Notes: generated from the sequence alone by a model not told the origin. A stretch of 17,265 nt of DNA from Corallococcus sp. CAG:1435 (GCA_000433775.1 HF998482.1:1-17265), one strand, 5' to 3'. Shown: positions 1 through 7,079, counted from the first letter of the stretch. A program made the numbers and translations.

Positions 1-331
1 AGGAAAATTGCATTGCAAACACGGCAACAGTTACTCAGAATACGCAACAACTTGAAAAAACAAACACATAAAGACTGCTTCATATGCGTTTTTCCGCCGT
101 TAGCCTGTATCTCATGCTTTGCACGCTTCACAACACAAAACACTCAACGTGTTTTTCCAGATAATTTGCAAAAAAAGTAACTTCGCATGCACAAAATCAC
201 ACGACAGTGTTTTATAAATATTTTCGTTGCACGTTAAAGAAGATTTGCAAGTAATTGTAAAACCGCAAATGGAAACTGACAATTTGTCTTTTACTCAGTT
301 TTGCACTTAAAAGTACAATTCACCACACCAC
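1..331. other. Intergenic stretch, no supported gene
   Basis: No convincing coding region is visible. An ATG on the minus strand at 83 opens a frame that runs off the window edge (starting MKQSLCVCFF), but it has no clear ribosome site and is too short to judge. A 7-bp hairpin (AAAACAC at 137-143, GTGTTTT at 149-155, 5-nt loop) is present and could be a weak terminator for something outside the window. The words TTGCA and TGCAA recur here, as they do in other gaps of this window. Confidence 0.5.
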
Positions 332-367
332 AAAAAAACTTCCCGATTTTTCGGTTCGGGAAGTTTT
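332..367 (-). terminator. Intrinsic terminator after degV
   Basis: A perfect 12-bp stem is formed by 335-346 (AAAACTTCCCGA) and 356-367 (TCGGGAAGTTTT), with a 9-nt loop. On the minus strand it is followed by a run of seven T residues (the A-run at 332-338). It begins 5 nt after the degV stop codon, so it closes the cysE–degV unit. Confidence 0.93.
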
Positions 368-371
368 ACTT

Positions 372-1229
372 CTACTTTACGCCGCCGTCGTTAATGAACA
401 GCACGCCTATTGTGTTTGCACCGCAATGAGTTGTTATCGTGCATCCTGCGGTAGTTTCGAGAATCTCGTCAAATATGCCCCACGATTTTACCATTTCTTT
501 TACGTTTTCGGTAATTCCTTCTTCCATTTGCGTGTGCGTAACAAAGCAACGTGTTTTGTCGGGAGTTGTGTAGTTGTCATGCACGGCATTGACGTATTTG
601 GCAATGCAACGCTTGTAACTTCCCACAGGCTTTTGCCACACTCCCATTTTGCCTTTTTCTACGGAAATACACGGCTTGATGCGCATAAGGTTTGCGCCAA
701 GGTAGGACAATGCCGAGCACCGACCGCCCTTGTACAAAAATTCCAGAGAATCGATAACAAACGACGCCTGCACTGCGCCCGAGCGTGCTTGCGCACGATT
801 TGCAATAGATTGTGCATCCATACCTATTTCGACCATGTCGCAAGCGTCCAACACCAGCAAGCCTATGCCTGTGGACAATGTGCGAGAATCCACAACGTAG
901 ACGTTTCGGAATTTTGCCGCCGCTTTTTGTGCATTGTTGTAGGAAGAGGACATATCGGAAGAAATGGTAAAATGCACAATGGCATCATATCCCGACGTCA
1001 GGATATTGCGGAAGAAATCGCTGTACTCTTCAATGCTACGTGCGCCTGTTTTGGGCAACTTTTTTGTTGAAGCGTAGTAATTGTAGATATCCTGCGGATG
1101 AATTGTTTCTCCGTCCAGCAAATTTTCACTACCCAAGGAAACGAACAGAGGCACAATGGAAATGTCGTTCTTTTCCACAAGTTCTTTGGAAAGATCACAG
1201 GTGCTGTCTGCAGATATTTTAATTTTCAT
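372..1229 (-). CDS. degV: DegV family lipid-binding protein
   Basis: A 285-residue protein of the DegV family, whose members bind a fatty acid; in Gram-positive bacteria they act as FakB subunits that present the acyl chain to the kinase FakA for phospholipid synthesis. The N-terminus has the family motif SADSTCDLS, followed by TISSDMSSSYNNA (ligand-site serines) and, near the C-terminus, THCGANTIGVLF, matching the usual HxGP-type motif except that the proline is alanine. The length is normal. The start is the ATG at 1229, which has an excellent GGAGGA ribosome site 5 nt upstream; a TTG at 1244 would lie upstream of that site. The gene follows cysE by 42 nt and ends at a strong terminator, so it is probably the last gene of that transcript. 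No FakA gene is in the window, so the lipid partner is not identified. Confidence 0.92.
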   Translation of the reverse strand: MKIKISADSTCDLSKELVEKNDISIVPLFVSLGSENLLDGETIHPQDIYNYYASTKKLPKTGARSIEEYSDFFRNILTSGYDAIVHFTISSDMSSSYNNAQKAAAKFRNVYVVDSRTLSTGIGLLVLDACDMVEIGMDAQSIANRAQARSGAVQASFVIDSLEFLYKGGRCSALSYLGANLMRIKPCISVEKGKMGVWQKPVGSYKRCIAKYVNAVHDNYTTPDKTRCFVTHTQMEEGITENVKEMVKSWGIFDEILETTAGCTITTHCGANTIGVLFINDGGVK

Positions 1230-1271
1230 AGACTCCTCCAACAACTAAATTTAATGTTAAACAAACTCAAA

Positions 1272-1847
1272 TTATTGCAATCTGCAACAATTTTCGCAAT
1301 TTACACATTTTTCGGCGTCACAGGAAGGCACATCGTTTTTGGGGAAAATTATTCTTCCCACACCTACTACCGTGCAATCATCGGGAACATCCTTCAAAAC
1401 CACGGAATTTGCACCAATTTTGACATTGTTGCCTATAGTTATGTTACCAAGCACTTTTGCCCCCGCACCGACGATGACATTGTTTTTCAACGTCGGATGA
1501 CGTTTGTTGTGTTCCTTACCGGTACCGCCGAGCGTTGCGTTTTGGTAGATGGTACAATTATCCCCTATTTGTGAAGTTTCTCCGATAACTACCCCTTGAC
1601 CGTGGTCGATAAACAAATTTTTGCCAATCTGCGCTGCGGGGTGAATTTCTATTCCCGTCCAAAACCGACTGCATTTACTTATCAACTCCGCCAAAAAGCG
1701 CAGATGTATTTTGTAAAAAAAGTGAGCAATACGGTGATTTATTACCGCATGCACACCCGGATACAGCAACAGTATCTGAAACCAGTTGCGTGCAGCAGGG
1801 TCTCTGCGTTTGATGGAGCGAAAAAAACCTTCTTTGTTTTTGGTCAT
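1272..1847 (-). CDS. cysE: Serine O-acetyltransferase with Cys-rich C-terminal tail
   Basis: A 191-residue serine acetyltransferase (EpsC/short CysE type) that makes O-acetylserine from L-serine and acetyl-CoA, the carbon skeleton for cysteine. The protein has a short helical N-terminus and then a left-handed β-helix of hexapeptide repeats. The catalytic segment [13 protein letters not shown] and the acetyl-CoA-side loop around [15 protein letters not shown] are intact. The final residues are unusual: [14 protein letters not shown], five cysteines spaced C-x4-C-x2-C-x2-CC, followed by RLQ. The canonical CysE C-terminus ends in isoleucine and docks into cysteine synthase; that ending is absent. 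The start at 1847 was chosen because GGTGAGG lies just upstream, whereas in-frame starts at 1868 and 1904 have no ribosome site. It has its own promoter and is followed by degV; no cysK is in the window. Confidence 0.92.
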   Translation of the reverse strand: MTKNKEGFFRSIKRRDPAARNWFQILLLYPGVHAVINHRIAHFFYKIHLRFLAELISKCSRFWTGIEIHPAAQIGKNLFIDHGQGVVIGETSQIGDNCTIYQNATLGGTGKEHNKRHPTLKNNVIVGAGAKVLGNITIGNNVKIGANSVVLKDVPDDCTVVGVGRIIFPKNDVPSCDAEKCVNCENCCRLQ

Positions 1848-1911
1848 AAACCTCACCGAACAAACCATTTTGACTGTGAACAAAAGCGTCAAAACAGCCT
1901 GCAACAGACAT

Positions 1912-1940
1912 ATTATAAAATTTATTTATGAAAAAAGCAA
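1912..1940 (-). promoter_or_regulatory. Promoter for cysE–degV
   Basis: A perfect TATAAT −10 (plus-strand 1912-1917) sits 17 nt from TTGCTT (1935-1940), which matches the −35 consensus in its first three bases. Transcription would begin near 1905, giving a leader of about 58 nt before the cysE start. The intervening DNA is AT-rich. Confidence 0.65.
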
Positions 1941-1961
1941 CGATTTTTATGAAAAACCGTT

Positions 1962-2636
1962 TCAATTATCGGCGTTTTTGGCGGGAATGTTTTTCCACAC
2001 ATTTCCCAAAACGGTAACTTCACCGTTTTCCACAAGCAAACCTCCCTCATGCCACATGCTGTACACGGGACAGCCAAGGTCTTTCAATGCTCGCCTTGTG
2101 CATTGTTGCTGCAATTCGGTGTTTAGAAAATGCACTTCCAAGTCAAATCCGCCTACCAGTCCCAGTCCGCTGAAAATTCCGTAACTTTCGTAGTCCTCGT
2201 CAGGTGTGATGTGGTATTTTTCCAGTTGCAACATGGCACCTGCCGATGCACCTGCAACGACGCCACGAAAGTTTTTGACCTCATCGACAAGTCCCAACGT
2301 TTCCAGGCGCGCTATTGCCTTTTCCGGCATTCCCCCTGTGAAGAAAAGCACGTCGGACTGCCTTATCATTTTGCGAAAATCACACCCTTTCTGATAAAAG
2401 TTGAGCCACTCCACGTCTTTTTCGGCAATGCCGTAGGAAAGAAAAGGACGCAAAATACTGTCGTACTTTTCACCGCCTTTGCCGTAGACGGAAAGCCAAC
2501 TGTCCAAATCCCATGCCTGACTTTCACGGTAAGCCAACGGAAGCACAAGAACGTGTTTGTCGCGAAAATATTTTTCCAACTTTCCTTCCGTCCAGTCACC
2601 GTCGAAGTTGTAGTAATTCAATAGTATGTTTGTCAT
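1962..2636 (-). CDS. Peptidase E-like (S51 / class I GATase-like) protein
   Basis: A 224-residue protein of the peptidase family S51 fold, related to class I glutamine amidotransferases. The nucleophile elbow GASAGAM places the candidate catalytic serine at residue 131; a following GLGLVGGFDLEVHF segment supplies the candidate histidine at 169. The motif LFFTGGMPEKAI (about 97-108) is typical of the family. E. coli peptidase E cleaves dipeptides with N-terminal aspartate, but many relatives are uncharacterised or process other substrates, so the substrate is not assigned here. It is probably cytoplasmic, as no signal peptide or membrane segment is seen. The ATG at 2636 was chosen because the conserved fold starts there; its ribosome site is weak. 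It lies 140 nt downstream of the pyrimidine phosphorylase and may be partly read from that promoter. Confidence 0.82.
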   Translation of the reverse strand: MTNILLNYYNFDGDWTEGKLEKYFRDKHVLVLPLAYRESQAWDLDSWLSVYGKGGEKYDSILRPFLSYGIAEKDVEWLNFYQKGCDFRKMIRQSDVLFFTGGMPEKAIARLETLGLVDEVKNFRGVVAGASAGAMLQLEKYHITPDEDYESYGIFSGLGLVGGFDLEVHFLNTELQQQCTRRALKDLGCPVYSMWHEGGLLVENGEVTVLGNVWKNIPAKNADN

Positions 2637-2722
2637 AGTATTCTGTAAAAGTTGAATTGCGTTAGTAATTGCAACTGTTTGTCGCAATACGGCGGTCAAA
2701 ATCTGCAAATTTACATTTTGCA

Positions 2723-2728
2723 ATTATA
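2723..2728 (-). promoter_or_regulatory. Possible −10 element upstream of the S51 protein gene
   Basis: A perfect TATAAT reads on the minus strand at 2723-2728, about 87 nt before the start at 2636. There is no good −35 at 16-18 nt (the best is TTATTT), so this is only a candidate promoter. The gene may instead depend on read-through from the upstream phosphorylase gene. Confidence 0.35.
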
Positions 2729-2776
2729 GGTTTTTTCTGCCGTGAAAATAAGTTGCAGGTAGCAAACTTGCCTAAA

Positions 2777-4090
2777 TCAATACAACTGAACGCCGTTTTT
2801 GGAAACATAGGCGTATGCGATTTTGTGAGCCGACGGCGCTTTGTCGCCAATGTGTATTGACTGTTTGAGCATTTCCACCGCTTCGTCCAGCCCCTTGCCG
2901 TTGTGGTACACGGTACACAGTACATCGCCCTTTTTTACTGCACTTCCAAGGCAAACGGACATTGCAACACCTACCGAGAAGTCGATTTTGTCCTCCTTCT
3001 TCAAGCGACCGCCTCCAAGCAAGGTGACTGCCCTGCCGATGTTTGCTGCATTCATTTTGTCAACGAATCCGTCTATTTCCGCAACTACCTCGTACCTACT
3101 GCCCAACACAAATTTTTCAGGGTGCAAAATGTAACTTTCGTCGCCGTGTTGCGCATGCACCATTTCAGCCAGTTTACGCAAGGCTGCGCCACTTTCAACA
3201 ACAAAGCAAAAGGCTTTTTCCGCCTCTTCTTCGCTGTACTTACCGGAAAGTGTAAGCAGTTTGACGGCAACTTCCTTAATTTCATTGTACAAACGGTTTT
3301 GTTTGCCTTTCAATACTTCTATGATGCCGATTACTTCCAGCGAATTTCCCACATGGTCGCTGAGTGGCTGTTCCATATCGGTAATCAGCGCCCCGATGTT
3401 TTTCCCTGCACGGGTACCGATTTCCACCATTTTTTCCGCAAGTTGCAAAGCGCTTTCCTTTGTAGGCATAAATGCTCCACTACCGTATTTGACGTCCAGA
3501 AGAATTGTATCGGCTCCGGAAGCAAGTTTTTTACTCATAATGCTGCCGCAAATAAGCGGAATGGAATCCACCGTGCCGGTAACGTCTCTCAAAGCGTACA
3601 ATTTTTTGTCGGCAGGCGCAAGATTTGCCGTCTGACCGATGACGGCGCATCCCACACGCTTTACAACGTCGAAAAATTCCTCTTCGCTCAAAGCGGTGTC
3701 AAAATTGGGAATACTTTCCAACTTGTCTATTGTGCCTCCCGTAAAGCCCAATCCACGTCCACTCATTTTGGCAACATAAACGCCGCAACAAGCAAGTATC
3801 GGCGCAAGAGCCAACGTTGTACTGTCTCCGATACCTCCCGTGGAATGTTTGTCGCACACCACGCCGCCCAAACGGGACATATCCACCACGTCCCCGCTGT
3901 TTAGCATAGCCATGGTCATATCGAAAATTTCCCTGTCCGTCATGCCGTTGAGCAAAATTGCCATAAGCAAAGCCGACATCTGGTAGTCGGGTATTTTACC
4001 TTCCGTGAAGCCGTCCACAAAAAAATTTATTTCTTCGGTGGTAAGTTCCGCTTTGACTTTTTTCTTATCGATAATATTGAGTATGTTCAT
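2777..4090 (-). CDS. pdp: Pyrimidine-nucleoside (thymidine) phosphorylase
   Basis: A 437-residue phosphorylase that splits thymidine, deoxyuridine and probably uridine with phosphate into base and (deoxy)ribose-1-phosphate, in pyrimidine salvage. The N-terminal helical domain comes first, then the phosphate-binding DKHSTGGIGD (residues 80-89) and the family signature MSGRGLGFTGGTIDKLES (109-126). The substrate-site LRDVTG and SIMSKK motifs (Arg, Ser, Lys) are present, and the C-terminal α/β domain is full length. The signature has Phe at residue 116 where the family normally has His (GLGHTGG). The start at 4090 has GGAG 6 nt upstream; an in-frame start at 4141 lies upstream of that site and essentially at the predicted transcription start. 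Length fits Bacillus-type Pdp (about 433) and E. coli DeoA (440), so thymidine-only versus broad specificity cannot be settled from sequence alone. Confidence 0.94.
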   Translation of the reverse strand: MNILNIIDKKKVKAELTTEEINFFVDGFTEGKIPDYQMSALLMAILLNGMTDREIFDMTMAMLNSGDVVDMSRLGGVVCDKHSTGGIGDSTTLALAPILACCGVYVAKMSGRGLGFTGGTIDKLESIPNFDTALSEEEFFDVVKRVGCAVIGQTANLAPADKKLYALRDVTGTVDSIPLICGSIMSKKLASGADTILLDVKYGSGAFMPTKESALQLAEKMVEIGTRAGKNIGALITDMEQPLSDHVGNSLEVIGIIEVLKGKQNRLYNEIKEVAVKLLTLSGKYSEEEAEKAFCFVVESGAALRKLAEMVHAQHGDESYILHPEKFVLGSRYEVVAEIDGFVDKMNAANIGRAVTLLGGGRLKKEDKIDFSVGVAMSVCLGSAVKKGDVLCTVYHNGKGLDEAVEMLKQSIHIGDKAPSAHKIAYAYVSKNGVQLY

Positions 4091-4149
4091 TTTATGCTCC
4101 GTAACTGTCTGTTTTGTATCAAAGTATTGCCACTGCAACACTGTTATTT

Positions 4150-4178
4150 ATTATACAATAAAGTTGCTTGAATTTCAA
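4150..4178 (-). promoter_or_regulatory. Near-consensus σ70/σA promoter for pdp
   Basis: TTGAAA (plus-strand 4173-4178) and a perfect TATAAT (4150-4155) are separated by exactly 17 nt. The predicted transcription start is near 4143, giving a leader of about 53 nt before the pdp start codon. No operator-like palindrome overlaps it, so regulation is not evident. Confidence 0.8.
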
Positions 4179-4411
4179 TACACAACTTAAAATATTGCAA
4201 AATTTGCACGCTAAATTCACAGAAATGCAACTGACTGAAAAGACGAAAGCAGATGACGCAAATTTAATGTACCCGAACCAACGTAGTTTTCACCCCATAC
4301 CTGCAGTCAAATTCTTTACAGCAATGGTCCCGTCAACGAACAAGAAAGTTTACAAAGTTGTCGAACTTGCCTAAAACGGCATTCAGCACTATTTGCACAT
4401 TATTTGCATTA

Positions 4412-4448
4412 ACAAAAAAATGTGGCGGTGCCGAAGCACTGCCACATT
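4412..4448 (-). terminator. Intrinsic terminator with UUCG tetraloop
   Basis: Arms 4419-4431 and 4436-4448 form a 13-position stem with one mismatch in the minus-strand RNA (A opposite C; in the plus-strand RNA this is a G·U wobble). The minus-strand loop reads C-TTCG-G, the very stable tetraloop. Seven T residues follow. It starts 14 nt after the stop of the small acidic ORF, so that ORF lies inside the antiporter transcript. Confidence 0.93.
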
Positions 4449-4462
4449 ACACAAAAACGACT

Positions 4463-4639
4463 TTACCAATCTTCGCTGATGTCAGTCTTGATGTCGGTGT
4501 AAAACTGCTTGTACTTGTCCTTGAACTTGTCGGCGTCGGAGCGGGAATCCTCCTTTTCGGCGTCGCACAAATCCATACCGTCGTCATCCATAAGTTCCGA
4601 CTGACGCATAAGTTGGTACATTGTAGATTTACTTTTCAT
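4463..4639 (-). CDS. Small acidic hypothetical protein (58 aa)
   Basis: I do not recognise a family. The product is 58 residues, hydrophilic, with no membrane segment or signal peptide: 16 Asp/Glu against 10 Lys/Arg, five methionines in the first 22 residues, one cysteine, and a Lys/Asp-rich stretch (DKFKDKYK) that could be helical. Support for coding is positional: it begins 12 nt after the antiporter stop codon and ends 14 nt before a strong terminator. The ATG at 4639 is preceded by GGTGA at 5 nt. An in-frame GTG at 4648 lies within that ribosome site, so the ATG is preferred. Location suggests a role linked to the antiporter, for example a cytoplasmic accessory or regulatory subunit, but that is inference only. 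Confidence 0.72.
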   Translation of the reverse strand: MKSKSTMYQLMRQSELMDDDGMDLCDAEKEDSRSDADKFKDKYKQFYTDIKTDISEDW

Positions 4640-4651
4640 TGTCTTCACCGA

Positions 4652-6049
4652 TTATTTGTTGTCCGAACCGTCCTGAGGCTTGTTTTCGGAAGTTACTTCC
4701 GAGGTTGTTTCGACGGGTTGAGAGGAAACTTCCGTGACAACGGGTTGTGCGGATGCTGCACCATCGCCTACTGCAACTGCCGCCTTTTTGCGTCCGAATC
4801 TGTGAAGATTGCTCTTGTCGATTTCGCCCGCCTTTGTCAAAGCCCACTTAGTGAGAACAGGACCGATAAGTTCGTAAACGAGAACGGCGCACATTGTGAT
4901 TGTAACAATCTTTTTGCCCACTTCGGGATTGACGTCAGCAAATTCCTGACTGCACATCGTAGCCATACCGATAGCAACGCCTGCCTGCGGGAACAAAGTG
5001 ATGCCCAGATACTTTTTCACTTTGGGGTCGCTCTTGGTAACTGTGGCGCCCAAAACGGTTCCGAAGTACTTGCCGGAGCAACGTGCCAAAAGGTAGACGA
5101 CCAAACTCAGAATGAGCGTCCAACCGCCTGTTGCGAACATACCCAAATCCAGTTCGGCACCGGACAGAATGAAGAACAACATCAACAAAACGGGCGTCCA
5201 ACGGTCCACGCCTTCCATCATTTGCGTTGCTTCTTTTCTCAGGTTGATAAACACCGCTCCTGCCATCATGCACACAAGCAGATCGGAAAGCCCGAAGGGG
5301 AATTCGTAGTTGGTTTCAAGATAACTGAACAGTTGGCAAACACCCAAACTGAGAATAACTGCCGTCAAAGAGGCAATAAGACGGTTATCTCTGGATTTGA
5401 AGAAACGGGGAATAACGGACAGCAAAGCGCCGATAAGTGCGCCGATACCCAAAGATGCGATTATTTCCACAATGGGCCAAACGGCTATGTTCAAAACTGT
5501 CGGAGCTTCTCCGCTTGCCAAAGCCAACGCAATGGAGTTGGAAATAGCAAACACTATGAGGCCTACGGCGTCATCCAATGCAACTACGGGCAACAAAGTT
5601 CCCGTAACAATACCTTTTGCCTTGTACTGACGCACTACCATAAGCGTAGCGGCAGGCGCCGTGGCTGTTGCGATAGCGCCGAGGATAATTGCCTCGTAGG
5701 TGGGGATATCGAGCAAAGAGCCAAGTGCAATAAGCAAAACGTCTACGCACAAAGTAGCACACAACGCTTGGAAGAAGGTAATAGTAATGGCGCTTTTACC
5801 TATTTCCTTAATGTGAGAAATTCGGAATTCTACGCCGATGGAAAAACCGATAAAGCCCAATGCAACGGTGCTTACGAAAGCAAGGTTTTCGTTTACGGTT
5901 GGATTTATTACTCCTGCGGCGTAAGGTCCGATAATAAGACCTATGATAAGATAACCGGTTACGTTGGGAAGACCGATAATCTTCATAATACGGGTTGACA
6001 GCAACCCTAAAATTAAAGCAATGGCAATTGCAAGTAAAGCATTGATCAT
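4652..6049 (-). CDS. CPA2-family cation/proton antiporter
   Basis: A 465-residue integral membrane protein with about 12-13 hydrophobic segments across residues 1-402, of the monovalent cation:proton antiporter-2 (NapA/Kef-like) family. The ion-binding pair LPVVALDDAVG puts two aspartates at 159-160, the arrangement associated with electrogenic Na+/H+ exchangers. A lysine in SGKYFG (about 327) may be the conserved basic partner, and LFPQAGVAIG (353-362) is a typical late-helix motif. There is no TrkA-N/RCK nucleotide-binding domain. Instead the C-terminus (about 420-465) is a Ser/Thr/Glu/Ala-rich, probably disordered tail. Likely role: exchange of cytoplasmic Na+ (or K+) for protons in pH and salt homeostasis; the ion is not determinable here. 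The start at 6049 has GAGGA 7-8 nt upstream. It shares a transcript with the acidic small ORF. Confidence 0.93.
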   Translation of the reverse strand: MINALLAIAIALILGLLSTRIMKIIGLPNVTGYLIIGLIIGPYAAGVINPTVNENLAFVSTVALGFIGFSIGVEFRISHIKEIGKSAITITFFQALCATLCVDVLLIALGSLLDIPTYEAIILGAIATATAPAATLMVVRQYKAKGIVTGTLLPVVALDDAVGLIVFAISNSIALALASGEAPTVLNIAVWPIVEIIASLGIGALIGALLSVIPRFFKSRDNRLIASLTAVILSLGVCQLFSYLETNYEFPFGLSDLLVCMMAGAVFINLRKEATQMMEGVDRWTPVLLMLFFILSGAELDLGMFATGGWTLILSLVVYLLARCSGKYFGTVLGATVTKSDPKVKKYLGITLFPQAGVAIGMATMCSQEFADVNPEVGKKIVTITMCAVLVYELIGPVLTKWALTKAGEIDKSNLHRFGRKKAAVAVGDGAASAQPVVTEVSSQPVETTSEVTSENKPQDGSDNK

Positions 6050-6102
6050 TTTGAGTCCTCTTGATTTAATTTTATTAGCAAAATACCTTTTTACCGTTGT
6101 TT

Positions 6103-6131
6103 ATTTTAGTCCCAAAACGGCATTATGTCAA
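6103..6131 (-). promoter_or_regulatory. Near-consensus promoter for the antiporter
   Basis: A perfect TTGACA −35 (plus-strand 6126-6131) lies 17 nt from TAAAAT (6103-6108). Transcription would begin near 6096, leaving a leader of about 46 nt. A strongly AT-rich block at about 6165-6210 lies just upstream and could act as an UP element. Expression is therefore likely to be strong and constitutive unless a repressor acts nearby. Confidence 0.85.
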
Positions 6132-6229
6132 ACATTTAAGCCTCAAAAATTCCTTGATAGGCATAAATAAAATCTATACTTTATATATTTTATATTTTAT
6201 AATTAAATTTGCTAGCGAAAATGATATTG

Positions 6230-6248
6230 CAATGCAAATTTTGCATTG
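6230..6248. repeat. Perfect 19-bp inverted repeat
   Basis: CAATGCAAATTTTGCATTG has two 9-bp arms around a single central base. It lies about 100 bp upstream of the antiporter −35. It could be a regulator-binding site or just an elaboration of the TTGCA/TGCAA words common in the gaps of this window. It has no T-run, so it is not a terminator. Confidence 0.5.
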
Positions 6249-6285
6249 TCGTGCGTAGGTGTTGCATCAAAAATTAAAATACTGA

Positions 6286-6560
6286 TGTTAAAGGTTTGAT
6301 AACTGCTGTAAGAAGTTTGTTTTGAAGTGTAAAATCAGTTTTTACGTTGTGAAATCAAGCATTACGAAGTTAGTCGGCACGGAACTTTTGAAGGTTTGAC
6401 AAGAAACAGCATTTTGTTGTTAATGCCGTATCAAAATAACGAGGTGAACCGAAGTTAAAAGATTGGTTACTGCCGTAAGAAGTTCAATTACTGCTGTGAG
6501 AATTCAAATTGAAGTGTAAAATCAGGTTTGACGTGCAAATTTAACATTACGTTGTGCTAA
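6286..6560. repeat. Diverged direct repeats, two main copies
   Basis: Copy A (about 6293-6370) and copy B (about 6454-6556) share an ordered set of blocks. These are a GTTAAA-containing lead, ACTGCYGTAAGAAGTT (6302-6317 and 6469-6484), the identical 15-mer GAAGTGTAAAATCAG (6324-6338 and 6511-6525), then a TTTNACGT block and CATTACG. Copy B carries an extra ACTGCTGTGAGAATTC (6490-6505), which looks like a local tandem duplication of about 21 bp. A more diverged relative of the GAAGTGTAAA block lies at 6964-7000. Confidence 0.65.
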
Positions 6561-6754
6561 TTTGTGTATTTTTGTGCAAATGTTTCTTACAAAACGTCCA
6601 TTTCCGAGCCTTGATTTTGCCTTGTTGCACAAAGCAAGCACAACTACCTTTGAAAAGCCAGTCGGTTGAGTGAAATATCGGCGTCAAGTGTACCCTGCTT
6701 CTTCACTTCCGCCAAACATTGCATTTCTGTGTTTCACTCTAAACTTGCAAATGC

Positions 6755-6794
6755 GTTTCAACGGTAATGTTGAAACAAAAATTTGTTTGTTTCA
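6755..6794. other. Two mutually exclusive hairpins
   Basis: GTTTCAAC (6755-6762) pairs perfectly with GTTGAAAC (6769-6776) around a 6-nt loop. TGAAACAAA (6771-6779) also pairs perfectly with TTTGTTTCA (6786-6794), again with a 6-nt loop. The two stems share 6771-6776 and so cannot form together. A third GTTTCA is at 6731-6736. Neither is followed by a good T-run on either strand. Confidence 0.5.
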
Positions 6795-6904
6795 TTGCAC
6801 AAAAAAGTCATTTCTAAAATCACGGAACAAATACTTGCGAAATAAAAGCACGTTGTTCGCTTTGAACTCTGCACGAGCGTATTGTCAATTACATTTCGAC
6901 AAAC

Positions 6905-6947
6905 TAAAAAAGCAACACTGCCGCTTTCAGCAAGTACGGTGTTGCTT
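6905..6947 (-). terminator. Intrinsic terminator after coaE
   Basis: AAGCAACAC (6910-6918) pairs with GTGTTGCTT (6939-6947). In the minus-strand RNA the stem is followed by TTTTTT. It lies about 130 nt beyond the coaE stop and probably ends the uvrB–uvrA–polA–coaE transcription unit. On the plus strand the stem is followed by TTAATTATTTT, so weak bidirectional function is possible. Confidence 0.8.
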
Positions 6948-7079
6948 AATTATTTTGACTTTTGTAGTGTAATTTCAATTTTTACGCTGTAAATATCAGC
7001 CTATGTAAAATTTTTCATTGATTATAGGAAACAGAGGCAAGTGTATTTTTCAAAAAACCTGTTGTTAAAACCACTGTAT

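Larger units (their letters stand above)
6250..6905. other. Gene-free interval with degenerate repeats and hairpins
   Basis: About 650 bases without a supported gene. A 100-codon plus-strand frame at 6670-6972 has no ribosome site and resembles no protein. The interval holds diverged direct repeats, two mutually exclusive hairpins (6755-6794) and a plus-strand promoter-like pair: TTGACA at 6396-6401, 17 nt, then GTTAAT at 6419-6424. It may be a decayed region, an unrecognised RNA gene or a regulatory zone. I recognise no known RNA family. Confidence 0.4.

Noticed and set aside
1..83. Minus-strand frame from ATG at 83 to the left edge
   Set aside because: Only 27 codons are visible, the ribosome site is poor and the sequence (MKQSLCVCFF...) is unlike a known start. 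An open frame of this length is expected by chance.
4358..5998. 546-codon open frame on the plus strand
   Set aside because: It lies antisense to the antiporter, whose domains and motifs are intact. Its Cys/His/Asn-rich translation resembles no protein. It stays open because the real gene rarely uses TTA, CTA and TCA codons.
6286..6560. CRISPR array
   Set aside because: The repeats are diverged, of unequal spacing and only two to three in number, with no cas gene nearby.
6670..6972. 100-codon plus-strand frame in the 1-kb gap
   Set aside because: It has no ribosome site, an odd Cys/Lys/Phe-rich composition, and runs through the coaE terminator hairpin.
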